Shown here piece after piece: positions 22,796-34,360 of a stretch of DNA of 64,000 nt. The translations under genes and the position numbers were made by a program. Position 1 is the stretch's first letter. Each line of letters begins with the position of its first letter. This DNA is from Cryptomeria japonica. Its lineage: Eukaryota; Streptophyta; Pinopsida; Cupressales; Cupressaceae. The notes under the pieces are model-generated. The model ran no database searches and was not told where the DNA came from. It saw nothing but the letters and a program-made list of their open reading frames with translations. The stretch spans positions 562,324,010 through 562,388,009 of the forward strand of contig NC_081413.1 of NCBI RefSeq assembly GCF_030272615.1, in the 5' to 3' direction.

Positions 22796-23290
22796 CTATA
22801 GTGGGCTCCCATTGTATCAGTATATGTACCATTATTGTATTGTAGACACCTGCGGGTGATTCTTTTGTAGCCATATGATTCTTTTGACATCATTATATTA
22901 TGACACATTTGATTATATATGAGATGAGTCACCATTTTTTTTGCGGCAGCTATATGCATGTGTACCTATGTGATGAGATGTTCTTATGTGATACATTTTT
23001 TATGATATAAATGTTTATATGATGCAATGCAATACATCTTTGTTCTTTTATGTTGTATATGTGATGCATGATGCAAATGTAAATGTATGTAATGCAAATG
23101 AATATGATAATGCAAATGATTATTTACTTAATGAAAATGTGAAATGTGCTAACATGTGTTGTATGCAGGATGTGATGCAATTGTGATATCTATATGTATG
23201 TATGAAATGCTTATATGTGGTGATGCAGGTGCAACTATATGAAATGTAAATGTTTTTGGTGTGTCATTATACTCAGTCATGTGATAGCGG
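22796..23290 (+). other. 3' flank of the PMD gene, ATGCAAATG-rich
   Basis: Non-coding. It contains many short ATGCAAATG/ATGATGCA-like words (23050-23140), giving an irregular low-complexity block. No clear AATAAA polyadenylation signal was found. It is also antisense to the far 3' untranslated region of gag-pol. Confidence 0.5.
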
Positions 23291-24500
23291 GCTACACGGA
23301 CTCGAGAAGGATGATGGAAGTCAATCAAGAAAGGGGGATGAAAGATAGAAGATATGAACGTGAAAGAGATTCTTGTGCGTTATCATCATTGAGCTTTATT
23401 ATGGCAGAATAGGTTATGACAATCGAGGCATTTGTTCGGCCCAGAAAGTCATTGTACCTGTTTACATGGAGATAAGACAGTCACAAACAAGGAATGCCCC
23501 AGTTCATACTAGACTCACAGTGTCCTCATATCCTTGGACAAGTCATAGCATTACTAAGAGACAATCCACAGACAGCAAATGCAAATAGGTGACGATACCC
23601 CATCCTCGCCTTTCTAGTCAAAGACATCCTGGAGATAGAATCTCTAGTCAAAGACATCCTGGAAAAGCTAAAAGACATGTCACCAAAAAGATAAAATCAA
23701 AAGAAAACTAAGACTCGACACCAACATCCACTGTAGTCCTCAAGTTTAGTGTCTCTTGTCACTTGTTTAAGTCTTATTCGATTGTGGTCACGATGTTCAC
23801 TTTCACAAAAACGATAGATAGCACTGAACCATATGTTGTCTGAGTCTGTTAAAAGATTTGATTTTGTTGAAGCCCATTGTTGCTGCTGTGTCTCCTTGGA
23901 AACTGACTGAATCCATGAAACTGATACTTTATTGTGGAGAAGACGAAACTTTCATTGTGGATTGTGCGCGGATAGACTGAAGAAAGCTGAAAGAAACTGT
24001 ACTCCTCGAAACATGTGATGTTCTCAGTTCCACACCCATTACTGGACGTAGGAATTGGCCGTAGTCACAGATAGGATCTGATTTATTATGGATGGAAAAG
24101 GGAGTGAAAGGGGAGGGTTATGGATGGCTAACCAATCTTGGGTAGATCAATAACAAGCCATGATGGGAATGGGCAAGTTTGTTGTGGGCGAATAAGTTGT
24201 GAGTGTGTGCAAAGTGAAAGGATGAAAGTGAATCCTGAAGGAGGGAGGAGCAAAGTCCCTACGCATGGCGCTGGTGACCCAGTTTTCACCATGGTACTTG
24301 CCCAGGGCGCCACCAAAGTGGTTTTCACCGTTGGACGAAATTATTTCTCTTTACTTTTTTTGGATTTTTCAATTTTTTTGTTGTCACAAGGCGCCTGTTT
24401 GCCAGGTTTTCACCAAGTAACGATTTTTTTGTTTTATAATTTTTTTGTATTTTTGAATTTTTTGATTTTTTTGTATTTTTGAATTAGGATATTCTGAAAA
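23291..24500 (-). other. Gypsy-1 3' untranslated region after pol
   Basis: Non-coding on both strands as far as I can judge. A 21-bp phrase (CTAGTCAAAGACATCCTGGA) occurs twice 30 bp apart at about 23612 and 23642. Near 24267-24414 are three GGCGC-spacer-GGTTTTCACC motifs, followed by a T-rich (plus-strand) tract up to the pol stop. Confidence 0.55.
24267..24414. repeat. Three GGCGC-(9-10 nt)-GGTTTTCACC motifs
   Basis: Motifs at 24267-24290 (AGTTTTCACC variant), 24306-24329 and 24390-24414, with spacers of 9, 9 and 10 nt. Two further copies lie in the gag-pol coding region at 27845-27867 and 27908-27930 (the last with GCGC and TTCGCC changes). The intervening sequence is not conserved. Confidence 0.75.
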
Positions 24501-24501
24501 G

Positions 24502-27500
24502 CTATGTGTAGAACCTGCGAAGGTGCATGCTGTTGATAGGATCCTCCAAGGGTTCACCTTCTGTAGTTGAGAGCTGATATGCCCCAGATCCATATACTGC
24601 TGTGATGATGTAAGGACCAAGCCAGTTGGGTTCAAATTTGCCCTTCTTTTCTCTATCTTGCTGATTCTTGGGGTTCTCTCTGAGGACTAAGTCACCTACC
24701 TCAAATGTGCGAGGCTTGACCTTGTGATTGTAACTGCGACTCATTCGTTGTTGGTAAGCCTTGAGATGATTAAAAGCAGTGTGTCGTCGTTCCTCCAGCA
24801 GTTCTAGTTCTTGTAAGCGAGAGACCCTATAGTCTTCATCGTTGATTATGTTTCTCAAGGAGACCCGTAAAGAAGGTAACTCGACCTCAATAGGCAAGAT
24901 GGCTTCAGCACCGTAGATAAGTGAGTAAGGTGTAGCTCCTGTAGGTGTGCGGACACTAGTACGATAGGCCCAAAGTGCGGGATTGAGTTGGACATGCCAA
25001 TTACGGCCAGCGTCATCGACTGTCTTTTTAAGTATTTTGAGAATTGTTTTGTTAGACGCCTCAGCTTGGCCATTACCTTGGGGGTAATATGGTGTGGAGA
25101 AACGATGAGAGATATGGAAGCACTCACAGAGTTCACGAACATCCTGGTTCTTGAAAGGACGCCCGTTGTCAGTGATAATGGAAGTAGGAATCCCGTATCG
25201 GCAAATGATGTAGTTCAGGATGAAAGTAGCGATTTGTTTCCCAGTAACTTGTGTGAGAGGCACGGCTTCAATCCACTTTGTGAAATACTCTGTGGCTGTG
25301 ATAATGAATTTATGTCCATTGGAAGGAGGGTGAATCTTGCCTATGAGATCGAGTCCCCACTGACAAAAGGGCCAAGGAGATGCAAGTGGCTGTAGTTCCT
25401 GCGCTGGTGCATGTATGAGGTCTCCATGAATTTGACACTGCTTACACTTCTTGACAAACTGATATGCATCTTTTTCCATAGTAGGCCAGTAATATCCAGT
25501 CCTGATAAGTTTCTTGGCCAAGGTAGGACCACTAGTATGCGGACCACATATCCCTTCGTGCACTTCTCGTAACGCAATCTAAGCTTCGTCACTCTCTAAA
25601 CATCTAAGGAGGGTGCCATCTAGACCTCGTCGGTATAGGATATCAGCTAGGATAACGTATCGGGAGGATTGGCGGATGAAAGTGCGGCGTTGGTTGTTCG
25701 ATAAATCGGGAGGAAAGATGTTGTCGCGAAGGTATGTGAATATGGAACCATATAACTGGGATTCAGGACCAACAACATATATCATTTCCATAGGAGTGAT
25801 CTCATATGATGGAATCAGCAGGTTGTCCACCAGGAACTCATAGCAGGTCTCATTTTGTGGTAGGTCAATGAGCGAAGCAATTGTAGCCATGGCATCAGCA
25901 GCACGATTCTGTTCTCTTGGTATCTGCTCAAACTCTATCTTTGCAAAGTGCTGTTTCAGATCATCTACCAGTTGTTTGTAAGGCATTAGCTTTTCATCTT
26001 TTGTTTGATAATCATCAGTTGCTTGACGGATGACAAGTTGAGAATCGCCAAAAACATGAAGTTCCTGGATCTTCCACTGAACTGCAATTCTTAGCCCCGT
26101 TGTTAATGCCTCGTATTCCGCTATATTGTTGGTGCAAGGAAATGATAAGCGGTATGACTTTGGTATAGAATCACCTTGGGGAGTTATAAAGAGTATACCC
26201 GCTCCTGCCCCATGCTGTGTGTATGAGCCATCAAAGTATAGTTGTCATGGCTTTGCAGGTGATATTGTTAGAATGGACTCATCTAGAAATTCTGACTGTA
26301 GAGGAACATCATCTATCATGGGAGCATCTGCCAATTGATCTGCAATGGCTTGTCCTTTTATGGCTTTTCTGTCCACGTATTCAATGTCGAATTCACTCAA
26401 AATCATTACCCACTTGGCCAGTCGCCCAGTAAGTGTAGCTTTGTTGAGCAGATATTTTAGTGGATCAATTCTGGCAATCAACTTGGTCTTGTGAGTAAGC
26501 ATGTAATGTCGTAATTTTTGTGAAGCGAAGACCACAGCGAGACATGCACGCTCAATGGGTGTGTAGTTCAGCTCATATCCCACCAATGTGCGACTGATAT
26601 AGTAGACTGCTTTTTCCTTGCCGTCAGGTATTTGTTGTGCTAGAAGTGCCCCCAGTGCTGTTGGAGTAGCTGATATGTAAAGTAACAATGGTTGATCTTG
26701 AATTGGTGGCATCAAAACTGGCGGGTTCAAAAGATAGTCTTTAAGTGCCTGAAAAGCCTGTTGACAGTTCTCATCCCATTTGAACTTAATGTTTTTGTGT
26801 AGCAGGTGCTGGAAAGGATTGCACTTATCTGCAAGTTGTGCTATGAATCTTCGTATGGACTGGAGTCTCCCTTGTAAAGACTGAAGTTGACTGATATTCT
26901 TGGGTGGCGGCATGTCCAAGATAGCCTTGACTTTTGCTGGATCCGCTTCTATTCCTCTTTTAGACACAATGAATCCTAGGAGCTTCCCGGAGGTTACTCC
27001 AAAGACACATTTCTTTGGATTTAATCTTACCTTGTATTTTTCCAACCTATCAAAAGCAACTGAAAGTATGTCCAAGTGTGTATTTCTGTCTATTGATTTA
27101 ACCAAAAGGTCGTCAACATAATCCTCCACCGTTACATGCATGAGATCATGGAAGATAGTAGTCATGGCTCGTTGATACGTGGCACCTGCATTTTTCAGCC
27201 CAAAGGGCATGACATTCCAGCAGAAGGTTCCCCATGGACAAGTGAATGATGTTTTATGTTGATCTTCAGGTGCAATCCTGATCTGATTATATCCAGAGAA
27301 TCCGTCCATTAAAGATAACATCTCATGGCCTGCTGTGAGATCAACAATTAAATCAATGTTTGGTAATGGGAAATCGTCCTTCGGACAAGCCTTGTTGATA
27401 TCCCTGAAGTCTGTACATATTCGGATGCTGCGATCTGGTTTGCTGATAGGTACTAAATTGGAAATCCATTCAGGATAATCAATTGGGCGTATGAATCCGA

Positions 27501-30500
27501 CATCTAGTAATTTCTCCAGCTCTGCCTTGACTAGCAATGCCACCTGTGGATGCATTTTCCTCAATTTCTGTTTTACTGGTTTTGCCCCCGGTTTGACTGT
27601 TAAATGATGCATTACTAAGTCGGGGTCTAGTCCAGGCATATCAGCATAAGACCATGTGAAGTTGACTTGTCGTTCCTTAAAGAAGCTTATGAACCTTGCT
27701 CTCTCGGCCTCTGTCAATGATTGAGCCAAAAATATGTTGTGTGGAACCTCTGCTGTACCAATGTTTGTCTTTATAGTCTCCTCTACCAACATGGATGATT
27801 TTTCCTCGTATGATGCTGGGAGAATGTCAAGCCTTCCATCTTCGGGCGCCTCAGAGAGGTTTTCACCCTCAGATACATCCTTTCTTTTTACTTTTTTAGA
27901 GTCGGAAAGCGCCACAGTGTGGTTTTCGCCATAAGACCCTTGTTTTGTTTTTATTTTCACATTTTTGCGACTAGAAGGCCTGACACCCTCACCAAAGTAT
28001 GCCATGTTATTTAGCTCTATGACGTATCCTGCTTTATGGTCTCCAAGAGGAAGATCTTCGCGAATGCCAAGATAATCAACAATAGCTTCGTTATTTTGAA
28101 ATGTATCAAACTGTGGTGGTCCATCCTGATCCCAGTCAATGAGTTGGGGGTGAACGAGGGGAAGGTCTTTAGTGTTTTTAGAGTCCGCAAGGCTAATAGT
28201 GAAGATGTGGTTATATTCAGGTATGTCAAGGTAGTCATCGAGGTCGTCAATGGCACTCTCCTCATCAGTGTCGATCGTGAGTGAGTCCAAATTATCATCA
28301 CTAGTAGCACCCTCAGGGACAGGTGTCCTCATCCTATGTGATCCTGACCTAGGGCCTCGAAATGAAGCTTGTGCGGGATCCTTATGGGTCGGTTCTTGAC
28401 CTACTTTGAATTTCTTGTAAAACTCCTCCTCCTCTGTTAGTTCATCTGGCTCTCTAAATGTCTCATTGAGTTCATAGTCGCTGGAGGATTTGTCTAAACC
28501 CCATTCCCACTCATTGGAGTCTGTGGAATAATTATCCTCTTGTTGAACTTCAGCCACTTTGACTCGCCATATCTGTTTTGTTCTCTTATCGTGAATCTTG
28601 GGATTTAGAAAACCAAGCCCCTTGGAGCGTTCCCTTCTTGTAGTTAGCTCAGGTTGTAGAGGCTCCATGACACCTTCTTTGCGTAGTCCGAGGGGACTTT
28701 TTCCATCATACCCGAATCTCTGCAGAATTTTGAAACCTTTACCATAGTTTTCACAGGGTATTATAATTTGATCATGTGTATCATCTTCAGCGTCCTTATA
28801 TAGCATTTTATATAAATTTTCTTCCTCTAGTTCGCCCCATTTTTGAAAGACGGTAGGATCCCATTTGAGTAGCATGATGGAGATTTGCTTATTAGGATGT
28901 GGCCTCCCATATTCCTTAGGGGAGTTCATGACTTGTCGTAAGAACATTGTTTGATTTAGAGTGTATTCTCCCATGCCTTTGTCTTGAAACTTGGCTCTAA
29001 GTTCACCTTGTTTGGATGTTGAGGGCTTTAATGACTCAGGATCAATATATGCTGAAGAAGGAGTAGCCTCACGATTGCTAGGAATGATAGTCTCAGTATG
29101 TGATCTCAAGTTATTGCAATATATGAATGGATTTGGATCACCATTGACCGTTACCTCGACTCCATTATGAGGAAATTTTATGCACTGATGGTACGTTGAT
29201 GGGACTGCTCTCATTTCATGAATCCACGGACATCCTAGCAATATGTTATACGTGAGGTCTAGATCCAGGACTTGACAAATCACGTCCTTTGTGACTGGCC
29301 CTATTCTTAGTGGTAAGATGACCGTGCCCTTGGACGAACGCTCTTCATCATCATAAGCCTTAATAGTGATTTGGTTCATAGAATTCACATCTTTGTCAGA
29401 ATATCCCAATTGTCTGATGGTGCTCAATGTACAAATATTAAGACCTGCTCCTCCATCTATCAGAACTCGTTTTATTTGGTGTTTATGTATGAAGGCTTCA
29501 ATATGTAGAGGTGCATTATGAGGCTGACTTATGGAGGCGTCATCGGCTTCTGTGAATGTGAGGGAGTGTGGAACAGATAGGTATCCCACCATGGCTTGAA
29601 ACTGGTCCACGTTCAGATCAGTAGGGACAGCAGTATCTCTCAAGGTTTTATCAAGGATAGCTTTATGTGCAGGAGATATACGTAAGAGCTCAAGAATAGA
29701 GATGAGTGCGGGTGTTTTCCCTAATTGCTCTACAAGGTCGTACTCAGGCTTAGTTGACGGAAGATTGGTATTCTTAGTAGAGGTACCTGGCAATGTGATC
29801 TTACCTCGACGGGTTGTAACATGACATTCGGAGGTAGATGTGGATGAAGATCCCACACCTTTTAGGACAATTTTAGGTCGCTGAGGAGGATTCTCAGGAT
29901 TTTTATTTTTGATAGTAATGGTAGAAATATAATTGTCCATTGAGATGTGATTAATAGTGGAATCATAATTGTAAGATGTTCTGGTGTAATTGGCTTGATC
30001 ATCTGTGACTTTGCCTTTTCCCTTGTCATGTTTTGGGAATGGTTCCTTAAACACCTCATGCTCTTGGTTAGATGAATGTCCCTCAATCTCAATATCTCCT
30101 CTGTCAATGAGATCTTGTACAATGTTTTTCAATCGATGGCAATTACTTGTCTTATGACCCTTGCTCTTATGAAACTCGCAAAATTCATCATCATTCCACC
30201 AATTCGGTTTTACCTTTGGTTCATATGGAGGAAAATCTAGGACCGTGATCACCTTGTTTGCTACAAGCTTTTTGAATACTGATTCAAGTGGTTCTCCCAA
30301 TGGAGTGTACTTCCTTCGTGGTTTAGCAGCCGTTTGATTATTCACTTGATTGTTGGTAGAACTTGATCCAGAAAAGACGAACTTTGGTCTCACTGTGTTG
30401 GCATCAACAACGCCATCATTAACTGTATTCTTGTTCTTGTTCCAAAACTTTGGTTTATCCTTTCCCTTAAAGTCCTCTTTGTTTTCTTTGAATAGTTTGA

Positions 30501-32007
30501 TAACTCCTTGTTCAATCAAGACCTTTTCTGTTGCTAGGCCCTTTTCAATGACATCCTTAAATGTAGACAAACAAGCTTTTCTGAGATCATAACCAATAGC
30601 CTTGTTAACATTTTGTGTGAACATTTCCACCATTTGTTTTTGCGGGATTTCACAAGAGCATCTACTAGCTAAGTTTCTCCATCTTTGTAAAAATGACGCA
30701 AAAGATTCTCCTTCTTTTTGTTTCGTATTGCACAAGGTAGTAACTGAGACATCTGTTTCAATGTTGTAAGAAAAATGCTGAATGAATGCTTCTGCTAAGT
30801 CGCCCCATGACTTAATACCAGGAGGTAATTGAGAAAACCATTCCATCGCTTGATCTCCTAAGCTCTGTGGGAACAACCTCATTAAGTATGTTTCTTCTGC
30901 TGCTACCTCAATGCAAGCTGTGAAGAATTGTCTTATGTGTGCCTTGGGGTCTCCTCTCCCTCTATATTTGTCGAATTTTGGTGTTACAAAGTGCGGAGGA
31001 AACGGAGGCATTGGAATGCTCTTATCAAAGGGATAAGGGCATATATCTCTCATAGTATATGTGGGTTTTGATGTGCCCATGTCTTCCACTTTCTTTTGTA
31101 GATCTCTAATTTGTTGCTCCAAATTATTTTTGGGAGGAGATGGATTTCTTATAGCATGTCCCATGTTTGAAACACCCATTTGAGGAGGAGCTTGTTGCAT
31201 GTATGGATGATACTGATCGTAGACATGTCCATATGGAGGTCTATATTGTTGCGACATGTATGGAGCACTTGGCATAATTTCTTGTTGAGGGACCCCATAT
31301 CTGTTTTGTGTATATAAACCATATTCAATGGGCCTTTCATTTTCCATTGTGTTGCCCCCAATTTTGGCATGAGGTCTCCTTGTGTCAAAATTTTGAGGAA
31401 GTCCTTGAGTATCCATTTGTCTTGGTTGACCCATATCTTGAGCATGTGTTTGAGCATAAGGCCTCCATGATGGTCTTTGAATGTAAGTATCATATGTTTG
31501 AGCTTGTGTATGTGGGATTGCTGGTTTTTGAAGCAAAACTGATGGTGACTCAGGCATCATATTTGGTCCTCTATTTCCTCCACTATTTGGTCTCCTTTGA
31601 TCCATGTTGGGTTGAGCTTGTTGTGAAGGTCGACTTTCCATAAGTTGAGATAAGTCAAAATCATGTGGTATTTTAGCTCCACTTTGTGCCATCATGTTTA
31701 AAAAGTATTGACGATCTCTCCTCATTATCTCTTCAACCAATCTATTGAATTGAGGATCCATTATGGATTCTTGTATGTCTGCTGATAGTATTGAAGAATT
31801 GTCAACATTGTCATTGTGTGTAGTATTGTTGTTTATAGCGTTTGCGCTTTCCACATTTGGATTGTTTCTATAAACATTCATGTTTGGTAATGTAGTGTGC
31901 TCAGGATTGTAGAATAGATCATTGTCATACTCATAAGAACTCATGTTTGCGGATTCTTGAGCTTCTTTAGCTATTCTCCTAGATTTTTGAAGGCGGGTTT
32001 CAACCAT
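24502..32007 (-). pseudogene. Gypsy-1 gag-pol polyprotein, one frame with two premature stops
   Basis: A single frame of about 2500 codons from the ATG at 32007 to the stop near 24502, broken by TGA at 26245-26247 and TAG at 25579-25581. Order: Gln/Asn/Pro-rich N-terminus; Gag core (about residues 330-500); a zinc-finger-like C-E-F-H...H...C; protease with I-D-G-G-A (about residue 850); a G-patch block (about 1085-1120); reverse transcriptase with Y-V-D-D (about residue 1630); connection RNase H (about 1775); a second, archaeal-type RNase H from just after the TGA (Y-F-D-G-S, A-E-Y-E-A, F-G-D-S, N-R-A-A-D); integrase with an H-H-C-C finger and D,D,E core (G-L-D, I-T-D-N-G, Q-A-E). No chromodomain. 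The first stop falls exactly between the two RNase H domains. Confidence 0.92.
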
Positions 32008-32500
32008 GAACTAGGTGTTTGACCAATATGTGAGAGACTAGATGAAAAATGAAAAGAGTATGGAAGACCAAGAGTTGTATGGAGTGTAAATGAATCTTAG
32101 GTGTACTTGCAATGTCCAAAGTGTAAGACCAAGTATGTAAGTAGTAGAGTAGGTGTGACTTCCAAAGAGAGGATAGTTTCTCTTGATGAGGTAAGCTGAC
32201 CTTGACTCTAAGTAAGACCAAATGAGACCCAAAGGTAAGAAACCTTGATGAGGGACCACTTAGCAAAGTGTAGTTGTATGTAGTGTATTGACAAAGTATG
32301 ATGAGGACAAGCAAGTGACCTTTTGACTCAAGTGTAGACAAGTATGAATGTAAAATGAGGTATGAAGCAATGATGGACTGTGTAAGACCTTAGAACAGGC
32401 TGAATGCTAGATGAAATCTGAAGAGACAACCTAGGAAGCTCAGGTATGCCGAAACTGATTTCTTTGTTTACTTGACTGTTAAACTTTTCAAATCCTGACA

Positions 32501-32780
32501 CAGACGCCTCTGTGTACTTCACAGACGCGGTTTTAAGACACAGACGCTATTCTGTTTGACGCAAACGTGATTCTGAGATTTCCTGTTGATGTTTGCTGGG
32601 ACTGTAACAGTTTTTTGCAATTGTGGATACAGACGCGCCTGTATACTTCACAGACGCGATTTCCAGACACAGACGTGTCTCTGTTCTACCCAGACGCTGA
32701 TAAAAACACAGACGCTATTCTGTACTTCACAGACGCGTTTGTCAGACATAGACGCGGTTTTAACAGACACAGACACGTTT
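32501..32780 (-). repeat. Array 2 of the CGCGTYTGTGT core (minus-strand sense)
   Basis: On the plus strand the core reads ACACAGACGCG. Units start near 32501, 32522, 32541, about 32560, 32630, 32651, 32670, 32691, 32709, 32730, 32749 and 32770, with 18-21 bp steps and one gap (32561-32630). Several units also form short dyads, for example CACAGA/TCTGTG at 32499-32514, ACAGA/TCTGT at 32540-32555 and TACAG/CTGTA near 32629-32644. Confidence 0.88.
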
Positions 32781-33019
32781 CTGTAACCTTAGTGCAATCT
32801 TTCCTATCTGTGAATTTGTTTTGCTGTGACCAAATCTGATTTTTCGACTGTTTTTCGTGACAAGAGGACACAGTGTTGATGACCCAATGTTTGCAGACTG
32901 TTTAGACTCCAAAAAGTGTGTTGTTTGATGTAAAAAGTTTTTGCATACACTTGAAGACACAAAAGACACAATATTTTGCTGTTTTGTCTTGATTGTTTGA
33001 ATGTTTATCATAAGTCAAG

Positions 33020-33420
33020 CACAATTCTTATGGCTGGCCAGGACAATAATTGTTGATCCCACATGGGGTTTTACCCCCGAGGCTACGCTATTCAGAGCGG
33101 ATACTTAGATGCTTGACCTCACTGGCTCCACCCTCGGCACTCACTTCTCGGGTCAGCCAAGCATCAGTCCCCATGAAAACTCCCCATGGCGAACTTTGTA
33201 TCTCTACTAAGAACCGTATGTGTGTGGGCCGCTACCAGAGGTCCGACCTCCTGCCTCAACAATTAGAAGGATTTGGGCATCTAAAACAAAATGGTGCTAG
33301 TAAGGGCATCCGCTCGTGTGGCCATACATGCGGCACTTTCAGCTCTGTAAATACAGAAGGCTCCCAGCCAGTAGGGGTTACGCCCTACAAATGATCAAAT
33401 AAATTTGATCAAACGGGTTT
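33020..33420 (-). other. GC-rich, structured-looking block in the Gypsy-1 leader
   Basis: This block contrasts with its AT-rich neighbours. It contains complementary arms GATGCTTG (33108-33115) and CAAGCATC (33158-33165) and a near-perfect palindrome of 9-bp arms (33392-33400 and 33403-33411). It also has several GGGGT...ACCCC pairs. It could be a packaging or dimerisation region of the element RNA, but no family is recognised. Confidence 0.4.
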
Positions 33421-33992
33421 ATGGGGAGACATAGTGTCGGTATGAACTAATCAGCACACGTTATTCATAGTTTTCACCATGAATACATTTGATTATAGTG
33501 GCTTGGAAGAAGATGGCTTTTCTTTTGCTACCACTTGGGTCGTTCTCTTCTCACTAGTAGTCCTAATGACCACACGGGAAGACAGGCCCTCTAAAGAGTA
33601 AACAAAAAGAGCCTATTGCTCAAGACACAAAAGACAATGGTTCAATTTTAGTGCACCAATTGAAGTGTTTGCTAAGCTATGAAAACAAGGCACACAATAA
33701 AATTACAAAAACCCTAGCCAAGGCCCTGCAACAAAATTGTTAGTAGTTTGGGTTGTTTCAAGTGATAACCCCTTCCTGCAAGCACACAAGTTAGGTAAAT
33801 TTTAAGAAAACCCAAAAAGACTTTGTGAAAAAGGGGCCTTCAACAAAAACGTATTTGCCTCCAAAGCAAGCTGCACAAACCAGGTTAGCTAGATCTGCAA
33901 AGGTTAGCCGAAAATAAACCAGATCTGAAACCCTAAGTACAAAATCCGAAAACCCGAATCGAAAAACTTGAAAAATTTGCAAAACAGAATGC

Positions 33993-34250
33993 ACAGACGC
34001 TGTTATACCAGACACAGACGCGACTGTCCGACACAGACGCAGTTCTGTGATTCTCAGACGCGATCTAAGAACACAGACACCTCTTTCTTCTACAGACGCG
34101 ATCAGATGGTGCACAGACGCGGTTCGGGATCACAGACGCGACTTTCGGGAACCTGCAAAAATAGAAATGACAGAAACACAGACGCGATCCAAGATATCAC
34201 AGACACCTCTGAAATACAAAAACGCGATCCGAACACTCACAGACGCGGAA
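33993..34250 (-). repeat. Array 3 of the CGCGTYTGTGT core (minus-strand sense)
   Basis: Plus-strand cores (CAGACGC and variants) start near 33993, 34014, 34034, 34055, 34074, 34093, 34113, 34132, 34179, 34200, 34219 and 34240. Steps are 19-21 bp apart from one gap of 47 bp. A dyad CACAGA/TCTGTG lies at about 34033-34050. The array ends about 100 bp from the primer binding site. Confidence 0.88.
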
Positions 34251-34337
34251 AAAACCTAAAATGTCGTCGAAATCGTCCGATCTGCAACTTCAAAAATGCA
34301 AAACCATTAACAAAAATGTTAAATGCAAAAGGGACAA

Positions 34338-34360
34338 GGGTCCCACCGGGCGTGCCAAAA
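34338..34360 (-). promoter_or_regulatory. Gypsy-1 primer binding site region
   Basis: On the minus strand, directly after the 5' LTR, the sequence is TTTTGGCACGCCCGGTGGGA and a few more bases. This is the kind of tRNA-primer-complementary sequence seen next to plant Gypsy 5' LTRs. I did not match it to a particular tRNA. Confidence 0.75.

Larger units (their letters stand above)
32008..34337 (-). other. Gypsy-1 long leader between primer site and gag
   Basis: About 2.3 kb without a supported gene on the gag strand. It holds core arrays 2 and 3, a GC-rich structured-looking block (about 33020-33420) and, on the minus strand, a possible intron: GTGAGT at 34240-34235 and a pyrimidine-rich TTTTTCATCTAG acceptor ending at 32038. 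If spliced, both arrays in this leader would be intronic, as in the PMD gene. That reading is speculative. Confidence 0.5.

Noticed and set aside
24138-25843. Plus-strand frames opposite gag-pol (for example 24138-24482, 24988-25395)
   Set aside because: Antisense shadows of the integrase and 3' region; no recognisable domain.
26245-26247. Programmed stop or recoding site between the RNase H domains
   Set aside because: Attractive by position, but TGA from TGG by a single transition, together with four other premature stops in this element, is adequately explained by mutation. No flanking readthrough signal was recognised.
33050-33394. 114-codon plus-strand gene in the GC-rich leader block
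   Set aside because: No domain, antisense to the leader, and the block is better explained as structured RNA of the element.
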